A stretch of DNA of 64,000 nt from Phellopilus nigrolimitatus (lineage: Eukaryota; Basidiomycota; Agaricomycetes; Hymenochaetales; Hymenochaetaceae). The notes under the pieces were generated by a model. That model made no database searches. It saw only the letters and a list, made by a program, of their open reading frames with translations, and was not told the origin of the DNA. The position numbers and the translations under genes are program-made. The number at the start of each line of letters is the position of its first letter. Within the stretch, counting starts at the first letter, position 1. Positions 43,490 to 53,830 of this stretch are shown piece after piece. The stretch lies in the NCBI GenBank assembly GCA_021029095.1, contig JAJOHG010000009.1:186001-250000 (forward strand). The letters are read 5' to 3'.

Positions 43490-44350
43490 TACCGCGCAGC
43501 GCGCTCCGCGCGTGCCTCAGCGTCGAGAACGGCCTTCACGGCGATCTCGTGGACTCTGGACTCCGATTTCACATCTTCCCCCTTTCCCTCTCTCCATTGG
43601 TCTTCTCTCCGTCCGCATTTAAGTCGGGAGAAGTGCTGGAGGGCAGACCTGGGACCGACGCCAGAAGGCGCCCTGCGCGACGGTAAGCTCGCGACGGAGT
43701 GCGTCCGCGTCTGCAAGCGCGGAGGAAAGAAGTAGCGCTAGTTGGGAGGGAGCCTGGGCAGCGGTAAGTTGGGCGGCATGGATGAGGAGCGGGGACGAAG
43801 TTGAGTTTGAATGCAAGGGATTGGGAGAGGCGGAGGAGCCCGGGCCACCGGCGATTGCGGACGCTGTTGAGGTGGGTAAAGCCGTGTGCGAGAACATCGG
43901 AGGCGGGGACGCTAGAGCTGGTTTCGAGTCTTACATGGACTGGTCCATCGACTGGTCCTCGTCGCGCGATTGAGTAGGGGACGTCCTGCGCAGCGCCGGC
44001 GGGCTTGCGGCCACAGGGGGGGAAGCTGTGAGAGGGATGGCGGGGTGGCGGACTTGACGATGCTGGCCAGCGCGGGAGGGCTCTTCGTCGCTGTCGTCGT
44101 GGAGATCGTTGAGCGGGTCGCCGTCGCGGGCAGAGCGGGGACGGGAGACACGGACATGCGGTGGGAGGCTCGAGGGAGGCAGGAACATCGTCGGGAAGTC
44201 GGTTGTCGGTTGTCGGTTGCCGGAGGACGTCGAGGGCAGCGACGAGAGGGAGGGGAGAAGAATGGTGGGTGGCACCGCGCGTCGCTTGAACGGGAGACTC
44301 GAGGTTCGACCCGACCGCGGCGCTGCGAGCAGGCGAGGTCCACGTTGGAC
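43490..44350 (-). pseudogene. Exon-1 copy of the zinc-finger gene
   Basis: The minus strand repeats 61020-61846: the upstream block CCACCCACCATTCTTC, ATGTCCGTGTCTCCCGTCCC, PTQSRDEDQSMD, FSHTALPTSTASAIAGGPG, HSNSTSSPLLIHAAQLTAAQ, LALLLSSALADADALRREL and DGEKTNGERERGK, ending at the exon-1 donor. The blocks lie in several frames, and an extra 12-base-scale insertion repeats DQSMDQSM. Upstream of the start the homology with the parent stops near 44270. Confidence 0.8.
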
Positions 44351-44955
44351 CTGCAGTCGCGCCGTCCGCGCCGACAGACATCGCAACAGGCACTGGCGGG
44401 TGTGCATGCGCGTGCATGAGTGAACTCGCCAGGACAGCATGCGGCGTGAGTTCTTCTCACCCATGCGCATGGCTGTGGAGATGGTTACGCTCGCGCGTCA
44501 TGTTGCGGGTATTGAGGGTTAGGGTATTCGCGCATGCGCGCGGCGTGGCGTCGATCGCGCCGGGAGCACCAGGCGGGGCGCCCATCGCCAAGTAATTGTT
44601 GACGTTTTGGCCGAGTCACGATCCCATCAGACACGCCGTCGTCTGCCGCGTTCGTGTTGATGATGTATGCATCGAGGTCGACGTCGAGAGTATCGGAGGC
44701 TCCGGCCACGCCAACACCGACCGCACCTGCTTTTGCGCGATGTAGTCGAAGTTGATGCTGTCGCAGGTAAGTTGGCCATGGAGGGCATCCGCATCTGCAA
44801 GCGCGGAGGAAAGAAGCAGAGCTGATTGGGAGGAAGTTTGGACCGCAGAAAGTTGGGCGGCATGGTTGAGGAGCGGGTCGACAGCAGTGGCGGAAAAGAT
44901 GAAGAGCGGGCGACGCTGGCGGAGGTCGTCCTGGCGGGAATCTCACGTGCAACAT
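44350..44955 (-). pseudogene. Tandem copy 2 of the unrecognised fragment plus second exon-1 piece
   Basis: 44350-44720 repeats the block of 42760-43095 (ASDTLDVDLDAYIINTNAA). 44720-44950 is another piece of zinc-finger exon 1: DPLLNHAAQLSAVQTSSQS, ALLLSSALADADALHGQLT, then a junction. The same chimeric order (zinc-finger piece joined to the ASDT block) is therefore found twice, but with different breakpoints. Confidence 0.55.
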
Positions 44956-44978
44956 AAAAAATGAGTTATGTAATACGA

Positions 44979-45006
44979 GGCCAAACTGCGCATGCGCAGT
45001 TTGGCC
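44979..45006. repeat. 28-bp perfect palindrome at the satellite border
   Basis: The left arm GGCCAAACTGCGCA is followed at once by its exact reverse complement. It lies three bases before the first satellite unit. Such a sequence can form a cruciform and could mark a recombination or insertion point. Confidence 0.85.
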
Positions 45007-45008
45007 GC

Positions 45009-47155
45009 AGATTACCTAACACTCGGGAAAAAAAACGGCGCGCCTTTTTTTTGCCTGGGAAATCACCTCCATATTAGGCCAGGAAATCATTCATCGGCCT
45101 CTAGCTCACCAACTACATTACCGAGACACAAGCTACGTGTTACCACAGCTTGTTAACATAGAGACATACTTACATCCATCACCATAGTGCTCTGCATAAA
45201 AGATATACATTTTTTACATATTTATTTCACTGTTTGACCCGATAAAAAATCAATATAAATTCAGAATTAATCATTGTGCTTCACCAATGACTAAAGTAAC
45301 TTCTCAGAAACCTCTCTATCACTATCCAGAACATATGTACAAAACATCCAAAGAATATGCCTTGATTTGAACCTGTTGACCCCATTTGACCCCCAAAAAA
45401 CCAGGTCACAGTGGGTCATCAGAGGTCATACAATTTCCAAATGATCCAATGGCTTCTGGACCTTCTGAAAACCTTCTAGGACACTAATGCCCACATTCTG
45501 GAAAAAAAGATGGGTGGAACAAGCCACATACAGAAGCATCAACCTCATTTAACCCCCCCAACACAGCCAAAAATGGGGTCAAATGCTCCTCCACAGCAAG
45601 CAAGACACAAAACCCATGCACCAACTCATACAGTCCTTCCCTAATGTTATTCCCAACATACCCCATGAGAAACATTGAGCAAATTCCCTCTTCCTACATC
45701 CACAGGCTTGTTTGACCTGACCCAGATTATGTAACACTCGGGAAAAAAAAAGGCGCGCCGTTTTTTTGCCTGGGAAAGCACTTCCCAATCTGGACAGAAA
45801 ACCACTCATTGGCCTCTAGTCGACATCTACACTATGAAGACACAAACTACATGCCACCACAGCTTGTTAACATAGAGACACACCTACATCCATCACCACA
45901 GAGCTCTGCATCAAAAATATACAATTTTACATATTTATTTCACTGTTTGACCTGATAGAAAATTGATATAAAGCCTAAATTAACCATCCTGCTTCACCAA
46001 TAGCTAGAGCAACTTTATAGAAATATCTCTAGCACTATCCAGAGCACATGTACAAAAAATCTAAAGAACATTCTTTGATTTGAACCTGTTGACCCCATTT
46101 GACCCCCAAAAAACCAGGTCACAGTAGGTCAACAGAGGTCATACAATCACCAAATAATCTGGTGGCTTCTACACCTTCAACAATACTTCTGGGGCACTAA
46201 TACCCACATGCTGGCAAAATTCTGGGTGGAATGAGCTGCATACAGAGGTATCAACTTCATTATATCCCCCAACACAGCCAAAAATCGAGGTCAAATGCTA
46301 TTACACAATGAACAAGCCACAAAACCCATCCACCTTCTCATACAATACTTCCCTAGTGTTATCCCTGACATACCCCATGTGAAACATTGAGAAAATTCCC
46401 ACTTCCTACGTCCACAGACTTGTTTGACCTGGCCCAGATTACATAACACTCGGGAAAAAAAACGGCGCGCCGTTTTTTTGCCTGGGAAAGCACTTCCCGA
46501 TTTGGCCAGAAATCCATTCATCGGCCTCTAGCTCGACATCTACACCACAAAGACACAAACTACATATCCCCACACCTTGTTAACATAGAGACACACCTAT
46601 ATCCGTCACCACAGAGCTCTGCATCAACAATAGACAATTTTACATATTTTTTCACTGTTTGACCTGATAGAAAACCGATATAAATTCAAATAAATTCATT
46701 ATTAATGCTTCTGCATCCCCAGGAACTGAAGAAAATTCATGTAAAAATGTATACTACTATACACAGCATATGTACGAAGTATCAGAGGAATCTGGCTAGG
46801 TTTAAGCCAGTGGGCACCAATTGACCCCCAAAAAAGCTGGTCATTGTGGGTCAACAGCGATCACAAAATCACAAAATGATCTGATGGCTTCCGCACCTTA
46901 TAGAAACCTTCCGAAATACTAATACCCACATTCTGGCAAAGTATTGAACGAAACGAGCTGCATAAAAAGCCTTTAACCCCATTTGACCCCCAAAAAAGCT
47001 CAAAATCGGGGTCAAATGCTCCTCCACAACGAGCAAGACACAAAACCCAACAACAATAACCAACATTCTTTTCCTAACATTATCCCCGACAGACCCCATG
47101 AGAAACATTGAGAGAATTCACCCTTCCTACATCTGAGGACCTCTTTGACCCCGCT
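45009..47155. repeat. Satellite: three units of about 715 bp
   Basis: Units start at 45009, 45724 and 46436 with AGATTA-CTAACACTCGGG, and the cores GGCGCGCC at 45037, 45752 and 46464 are 715 and 712 bases apart. Each core sits in an A8-C-GGCGCGCC-G-T7 palindrome. Further on each unit repeats GTTGACCCCATTTGACCCCC, an AGGTCA-rich stretch and a block ending near TTTGACCTG. Units 1 and 2 are most alike; unit 3 diverges in its second half and stops near 47155. Outside the first 130 bases CpG is almost absent, in contrast to the CpG-rich flanks. No terminal repeats or transposase frame are seen. Confidence 0.85.
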
Positions 47156-48645
47156 CTAAAGTGACCCTGTTGACCTCAGCCTCCCAACGGCGACGACACA
47201 AGCAAATCTGTGATCTACCTGCTTCAGGCTCTGTGGGACATGTCCCCACACACACCTACCAAGTTACAGGGCCATCCGATGTCTCCTTGCAAAGATATGG
47301 GTGTTTGACCCCGAGGCGAAGATATGTACATATCTTGAGGCTTCCAGGTACTAGGCGATCTTCTCCATGTGTCTTGTCGTATGGTCTCCTAGGGCTCTAT
47401 GCATTTCTATTTCTCCCTGCCTATCAGAAAGGTCCTCGCAAAAATTTAGAATTTGCTCGGCCTCCTTGAGTCCGCCATGATCGTGTGCCAGGCTGCATTT
47501 GCAAGCCTCATGGCGCCAGAACCTTTGTGAAGGTTTGTGACGCCGTTCTGCTTTGGACCTTACCCGACTTTTTCAGACAACACGCTGCTACTTTTCGCTC
47601 TGCTTCCCTCGTCGTTATATTCAAACCCGTTTTTCTTTTTCGTCTATTCGCTTCTCTTCAGTCCGAATCTGCGACTCAATTCCGCGGCCTGCACGATTAG
47701 CGGTGGTACGATCTCCGCGAAGTCACCGTGTTCTTCCATTCGTCGCCTGATTTTAGTCATTGAAAGGACTTGTCAAAGGTGCAATTCGATCTAGAGCACC
47801 TTTTAGGCTTCGACGTGTACGAAGGCGGACACGACGAGCACTATTTCCGCGTTCGTCGATCTCGAGAGCAGTTTCAACGACGCCCTGAAGGCTGCGATGG
47901 ACAGGCTCTTCGACGAAACGTGTACGAAGTTGCCGTCGTCAGGGCGCCACGTTAGACGCTTGACGCGGCGAACGAGGGAAGTTTGAATAAATAGATAGGC
48001 CCTTACAAAACCTCCTTTTTTGCTCCGCGAGCTAATTTTTTTTCTTTCCTTAGATGCTTCCTTCTGAAAGCGGTTTCGCCGTGACCCGAATGAGCATTGT
48101 GCTGCTCTCCATGTACTAGTATATGCCCATGCCCTCATGAACTCATATGAAACAGTTTCTGAGAGCGATACCGATATTCAGTATTAATTCAACAAAGCAA
48201 CATCGAGTTTCCCTATCATACAGCAAGTCCGCTAATTTACATTATTAGAACGACTTGACACTAAGGGTGCCAAACGTGGCAGTATGGAAGACCTCCAATT
48301 ACTCTATCCCTCATTCTTCCCACTTTCGAAGGACCATCAGAATTCGTTACTGTCAAGATTCAATCGAGTGCGAGTCACGGATTCTCACCTCGCTTGATCG
48401 CCTTCTCCCGACTGACACTGCCCCGAGCGGGCGCGCACCCAAAAAGTACAAGCGATGTCTTCGCCGATCAAACTGAAACTGTACTGGCTCTTCTAGGTCC
48501 CATGTAGTTCCGATTGACACTTCCTCGAGGCCATTCTCTCATTTGCTCCGCACGAGTTTTTCCTGCTTTTTCCACAGCGCTTGTAAAAAATACTCAACAC
48601 CCGCATCTTCATTTCAACCACCAACCACGGTAGACTCCCCGAAAG
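47156..48645. other. No convincing gene
   Basis: Short frames only (47485-47794 +, 47803-48138 -). The minus frame near 47960-47810 (FVRRVKRLTWRPDDGNFVHV) looks protein-like but has no supporting splice sites. The last 100 bases, CAACCACCAACCACGG to ATG, look like a 5' untranslated leader of the next gene. Confidence 0.4.
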
Positions 48646-49759
48646 ATGAACGTCTCAGACTCTCAGATGAATGCCCAAGAAAGCGCCGTTCATGAGCGCG
48701 AGGAGCCTGAGGTGAGTCGACACCACTCTATCAGTCCACTGTCTCTCCTCGCCAATATCATTTACTCCTTTTCTGCCTCCCTTTTCGTCTGCGGAAGAAT
48801 GCCCGCGGCCATTCCGTCACTAACGCGAAATTATATCACGTTGATGTTGAAGTCCATGCGACATATCTGCCGGGACGCAACGAGTCCTCTCACACGAATT
48901 CGGTACTCTTCGAAGCGGAGTTACCGCTGATATCATCGCCAGCGAATCCGCACACAGACCTCAACGTCAACGATTCCGATACGAGATCCCCCGTCAAGAC
49001 GTTGCTGGTGGTGCAGTCGCATCAAGGAGACGTGGTGACCAACCAATATACATTCTTCAAGGAAAACGACATGAAGTTATCGTGTTTGGACGTACTAGAG
49101 AACAGGACAGTCTTGGAGTATACGCCCGGAGCCCATGGATTTGCACACAAGATTCTCGACTTCGGCATAGATAGAGCTACAGAGAAGGTGATTCTGGTCG
49201 TCCATTTGGCAGACGTATATGGAGCCCGTACGTTCTTATCCAATTTTTACTTCTACTGTTCCGCTTCCCGAAGTGTACTTATGAAATCCTTACTCGCCTT
49301 ATACAGAACATGTTGAAGTCCTGCGTATATGCACGACGGATTGGATCCCCACCATGTTACTCAAAAAAGAGCTTCCAATCGAAAAAGAAGACATTGAGGC
49401 TCACCAGCTAGATAGCGTGCGCGTTTATGCGAACGCTGATAGCGCGTTGATTCTGCTGAGGGAAGATGTAATTCTCGTGGACTGGTTGGCCGAGCGAGTC
49501 GCAAGGCTGCTGATTGTGAGTATACGAACTACCTTCGTTTGCACCTTCTGAATACGTTTCTCGACAGCCTATTTCTGCATCAATCAAAAGCATGAAGATC
49601 ACATACCGGCGTAATTTGTACTTTGTGACGTTCGACGACGAAGGCGACTATGTCTCCCCTGTTTCCTCAATGTCCAAGGTCTGGATACCCCTCGAGTCGC
49701 TGTGGGCCGAAGTGGAAAGGAATACTTACCCCGAACCTCGTTCACATAACCGAGATTAA
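48646..49759 (+). CDS. Intact four-exon gene, uncharacterised 298-residue protein
   Basis: Exons 48646-48711, 48798-49227, 49307-49515 and 49568-49759 join in frame with consensus introns (GTGAGT, GTACGT and GTGAGT donors; AAG, CAG and CAG acceptors) to a 298-residue protein ending in TAA. The start context CGAAAGATGA follows a pyrimidine- and A-rich leader. Blocks include VKTLLVVQSHQGDVVTNQYT, LEYTPGAHGFAHKILDFG, RVYANADSALILLREDVIL, VDWLAERVARLLI and MKITYRRNLYFVTFDDEGDY. The alternating hydrophobic strands resemble the C-terminal part of the large basidiomycete F-box protein group, but no F-box is seen. There is no signal peptide or membrane segment. It is the only clearly unbroken gene between two decayed regions. 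Function unknown. Confidence 0.65.
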
Positions 49760-50989
49760 CTCTTCATGGACGAATCATCGTCGGAAGCTCTGCCAAAGCA
49801 GTAGACAAATATAGGGAAGCCCACGTAGATCAGGGATCGTGTCCGCGTAGCATAGCGCAAAGAACTGTTTTGTTCGAGTTTGATTGTGACATTCCCGCGC
49901 GTAAACTGAAGTTATTCTATCCTTTCTCCAGTATGCAGCGTGTATGACTCATGAGGGCTGCGTCGTGTACCAACTATTCGTGAGAAACAATTACAGGGTT
50001 TTACGCCTCCAGTTATGAAGTCGTCCGTCATGTAGTTTTATATAAAGCTGCAGTTAACTACTCAAGACAAGAATGTGATCCTCGCCGTCAACGCGAGTTC
50101 CCTCTCTCAAGATCTCCGCGTACGCGCCCAACCGATCCTACAACACTGCCTTGCCCTTATCCCAGCCCTCCCTTTGCGAGCACACGGCGGGGCTTCTCGC
50201 ATCTCTTACCCACATATAGCACCTGGTCGACACCGGGAAGAGTGAGCGCACTCGGGTACGAGTGCGCGTCGTCGCTGACTATTGTGGCCGCAGATCTTGT
50301 CGACAGTGCGCATACGGGTGCGTAGCTAGTGGCGAGACTCGAGTTGCTCTTCTACGCGGTGCTGGGCTTCTGGAGGACGACGACAGAGTGCGCACGAGAA
50401 GTAGATACTTCGAGTGGAGTTCGAGTGTACTTTGAGTGCGTATCGGCGCGCCGGGCGCGCAAGCGAGCAGGTCGCAGAGTTTTCGCCATTGTTGTAGACC
50501 CCAGCGAGCCGGGGCTCATCGTCTCCATTTCCTCGATCTTCGCCTCCTCCGCCTCCCCAGCCCGCTTGTTCGCACGAGCTTCTCTCTCTGCCTCGCCCAT
50601 AAAATCCTCTCTTCCTTCGCCTGCTCGCTGTCCGCTGTGCCCGAGCGAAAAAAGCGATTGTAAGCACCAAAGGATACCACCCTCCAAAAGCGGGCGCTTA
50701 TCTGCTGTGTTCGAGGTCTGAGGCGCGGATGCACGATGCGGGTGCAAAGGGAACGGGGTCCGTGTATAAATTCGACGAGCCGTCGGATCATCCTTCCCCA
50801 CGACTCCTTTCCTCGGTGTTGGCGCTCACAGTGAAGCTCGTACCGATCGCATTTGAGCTCGTTTCCGACTCCGAGCAAAACGGAGCGTCGTTGTGCCGAG
50901 GTCGGCGCGCGAAGATCGTGTAGTTCGGCGCGAAGCACGAGTCGGGCGGGGGCGGATACGCGTAGGCCGGGTCGAGCTGAGCAGGGTGC
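49760..50989. other. No recognisable gene
   Basis: Overlapping frames occur at 50329-50801 on both strands. The minus one contains a charged helix (EAEREARANKRAGEAEEAK). Without motifs or splice support I do not call it. 49760-50320 holds nothing. Confidence 0.4.
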
Positions 50990-51240
50990 GTGCCAGGGCT
51001 GGTGCGCTTCTCCTTCCCGTGGAATTTTGACTTCGTAGTGAGATGTGCCGGCTCCGCTGATGACGATCCGAGCTTGAGTCATGCTCAAGGGTCTCACACG
51101 CGCTCAGAATCGGGACGGGCCAGGACCACTCGAGGTTCTTCTTGCGACACTCCTCGCTGCAGTAGAGAAGCGTTTGCGACTGGTCGATGACCGTACACGT
51201 GCGGACGGTCGTGGTCGATAACGGACCGATAGCGCCGAGA
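50990..51240 (-). pseudogene. YCSxxCR zinc-binding protein fragment, copy 2
   Basis: The minus strand reads VRTCTVIDQSQTLLYCSEEC and RKKNLEWSWPVPILSACE, then SKFHGKEKRTSPGTHPAQLD and PAYAYPPPPDSCFAPNY, matching the fragment at 40060-40235 and extending it. Frame changes separate the blocks. The family assignment (ECL1-like) is weak. Confidence 0.45.
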
Positions 51241-52019
51241 CGCGCGCGGCCGCTGCTCTGGAGCGGACCGCCGCCGTGCGCGCGGCCTTTGATGTTGCCG
51301 TCCTTGCTGCGGGTGGCGCCCTTGGTGGGTGGTCGAGTTGCTGGTCACAAGCGCTACCCGTCATGGCAATTAATTGGGCGGAGGCTGGATGGGGACGGTG
51401 TACCAATTGGGCATGATAAGGCAGTCACAGACTGAGCATCAGGACGTGTCGAGATGGACCTTGGTGTCTATTGTCGAATTGCGTAGTTGGGTTTGATTGG
51501 TAGATTCGTGTTGGTTAGTTCGGTTGATAGATGGCTGTTCTGGCAAAGAAAGGATAAAGGAGATTTCGCGGACAAAGTGGGAACGAGCAGAAGAAGCAAA
51601 TACGAGAAATTTCGACAAAAGCGGCAAAAAATGCAGCAAGGGAAAAAAAAAACGTCGCGGAAAACAATAGCGACAGAAATGAGAATGCGAATGGTAGAAT
51701 TACTGGGATGATAAAAAGAATTGGAAGGAGGAGACTTACGATGAAAGGCAAAGCGAGAATAATGTGCAGATGAGCACGGCCGGTACAATCCTTCGTTCGC
51801 TCGGCAGCTCATCGGTGATCGTGACGACGGCGAGCTACCCCTAAGGCGTCTGGTTGATGACGGTGCGCGTGCGGACGGGCGTGGTCGGCTGCTCGTGGAT
51901 AACAGGTTCTTGGATGACGAGCTGGGGGGCCGGGCATTAGCGTTGACACGTTCACTGCAACGCTGCGAGCAGCCCGGTGGACAGAGATAGACGAAGGGGC
52001 GTGGAGAGAAGGGGCTTGC
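51241..52019. other. Mostly unassigned; small third YCSxxCR gene piece at 51855-51945
   Basis: On the minus strand 51945-51855 reads PAPQLVIQEPVIHEQPTTP and VRTRTVINQT, the segment that precedes the YCSxxCR motif in the copies at 40.1 and 51.1 kb; it stops before the motif. The rest (51440-51800) is AT-rich with no convincing frame. Confidence 0.4.
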
Positions 52020-52520
52020 GTCCGGGTGCTGAAGCATTCGTTAGTCTCGCGCTCGTGTTCAGCGGCTTTGAACACAAACCTAGGTCTTTGATTCCTCTAA
52101 CCCTCCCTCTCTGGCTCTTCCAGGAGCTCGGGCTCGCAGCGCAAGATCGACCAACGCGACGGGATGCGGCCAAGTTGCTGCTGCTGATGTTGTTGTTGTC
52201 GCTGTTGCTGCTGCTGATAAGGCATGGTCCTTGTACCTAGAAATATAGTTTGCAGTTTAGTATGCTAAAGGCATAAAGCTTACGGTTAGACAGCGACACG
52301 CGTAGCAAAGTCGAAAAGTCGAGACGAAGATGAAGATCGACATGACGAGTGTTGACTGTCTTCGGGCTGTGCCGAACAGCGATCAATTCGACTTCGTCGT
52401 GATATCAGTGTGTGTGTGTGCCAGGTCCGACACCGCAATGTAAGTGCAGAATTCTACAACCTGGTCCTCTAACTTTCTTTTCAGGCTTTTTCGCGCTCAG
52501 CATGGCGGCGTGTCCGGCTG
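52020..52520 (+). repeat. Dispersed module, copy near 52.3 kb
   Basis: Contains TCGCGCTCGTGTTCAGCGG, GCAAGATCGACCAACGCGAC, a TTGTTGTTGTCGCTGTTGC tract, GTCGAAAAGTCGAGACGAAG, an imperfect hairpin at 52352-52383, a short TG repeat (52410-52419), a GTAAGTGCAGAATTCT donor-like block, TTTTCAG, and GCTTTTTCGCGCTCAGCATGG. It leads into NAA25 copy 3, as the 40.5-kb copy leads into copy 2. Confidence 0.75.
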
Positions 52521-52559
52521 ACAGCCACCGCCTTCTCGGTAGTGCCCTCATGTGATCAT

Positions 52560-53830
52560 CGTCCGCCTGCACGTACGTACACCTTAGCGTGCTCACTGCG
52601 CTCGGGATGACTGATGAAGCCGCTGCGCTACTCAATTCGAGGATTGACGCGAAATCGTGGGAAGTGCGTAACCTGCTTCACCATCTTGCAACGCGGACGG
52701 AAGGCATGATAGTGGTGCGGTGCTCGCGCTCCTGGAGCTTGAGAAGTGCGCGCACGAGAACTGGTAGGGCTCCGCACCGTACCGTATACGGTTACGACCG
52801 TAAACACTACCTCTGTATACGGTTACAGGCCGTATGAATACAGGCCGTATTAATGAGTATTAAGGTGCTTTACGGTACGGTACGGAGACCTTACGGCCGT
52901 ATACGGCAGCATACGACATTACGGCTGGAGTTGTATGAATATAGTCTAAAATCTACTGTGTGTCGCCAACCCGAACGATGCACGACACAATGAAGCGACA
53001 CAATAATAGACAGACAAAACTAATCAGGAAAATCATGATAGATTATGTATCTACGCTGTAACACATGTTCCTGATGGCCCGAATATTTTTAAAAGCAAAA
53101 GCCAGATGTTGAAAGTGTGCAATTGAGCTTGACATTTTTCGGCCGACGGTATTCAGTTCTTTTCGCAGCCACTGCTTTCACGTACCAGTTAGCCAAAATC
53201 CTTTGTGACACATATTTTCGTGACTCACCAATTGGTTGTCCTTCAACAATTGGTGCAGAACACAACACCAAAGGCTCGTACGGGTGCGCCTAGATACAAT
53301 AAGAGGCGGGACATGGCAGATAAAAAGTTGCAGAAGCAGCAAAGAAGAAGCACTCACTGGCTCACACGTCGACTGGCCTTGCTTCATTTGAGTTTACTAC
53401 AAATGGTAATTTTAAACCATGTAAACCTATATATGTAATATGTAAATACCGTAAGCCGTATTTACGGCCGTATACGGCCGTAACATACGGTTATATTACG
53501 GATACGGATCGTACATTACGGCGCCGTACTTTCAAACTCTGAGGAGCATACGATACGGGTACGGGCCCGTATACGGTACGGCCGTAAACCGTAATTACGG
53601 TTACGGTGCGGAGCCCTAAGAACTGGGCGAGTGTGTCTAACTCCTCATGCGTTTCGTTCTATGCTGATAGTTTCTTTCTCTTTACTTTTCAAAATCGATC
53701 AGAGTCGGAGGGCGGTCTCCTCGGGCTCTTCAAGTTGTACCTAGAGCGCTTCGAAGAAAATACGTCTGCTTCAAATACCTCGAGCCGTACACTGTTCGAG
53801 ATGGTAGCGAGCTGAGTGCACTCAGCGCGT
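52560..53830 (+). pseudogene. NAA25: NAA25/MDM20 fragment, copy 3, split by a hAT element
   Basis: The left part (52590-52764) reads TDEAAALLNSRIDAKSWEVR and LLHHLATRTEG, with an internal deletion relative to the other copies, then VLALLELEKCAHENW in another frame. The 854-bp element follows. The right part (53627-53830) starts at what is the intron donor in the other copies (GCGAGT), then ESEGGLLGLFKLYLERFEE and, one base shifted, KYVCFKYLEPYT. The last block matches the YF-RFGDK-C-FEDL-PY region of NAA25 and supports the family assignment of all three copies. Confidence 0.75.
52765..53618. mobile_element. Non-autonomous hAT-type element with 8-bp target duplication
   Basis: The ends are perfect inverted repeats: TAGGGCTCCGCACCGTA at the left and TACGGTGCGGAGCCCTA at the right. 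The 8-bp sequence AGAACTGG is duplicated exactly on both sides (52757-52764 and 53619-53626). Eight-base duplications and TAGGG/CAGGG ends are hallmarks of the hAT superfamily. Both subterminal regions are packed with CCGTATACGG and TACGGCCGTA palindromes. The interior (52930-53440) has only short frames (one of 77 codons) and no transposase motif, so it depends on a transposase encoded elsewhere. Confidence 0.85.

Noticed and set aside
44505..44535. GGGTTAGGGT resembling telomere repeats
   Set aside because: Only about one and a half units, inside a duplicated coding-like fragment; the same place in the other copy is diverged.
45010..47155. TTGACC repeats taken as regulatory boxes
   Set aside because: TTGACC is a plant WRKY target; here it is simply part of the satellite sequence in a fungus.
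52930..53440. 77-codon frame inside the hAT element as a possible transposase remnant
   Set aside because: No catalytic or dimerisation motif of hAT transposases is visible and the competing frame on the other strand is equally long.
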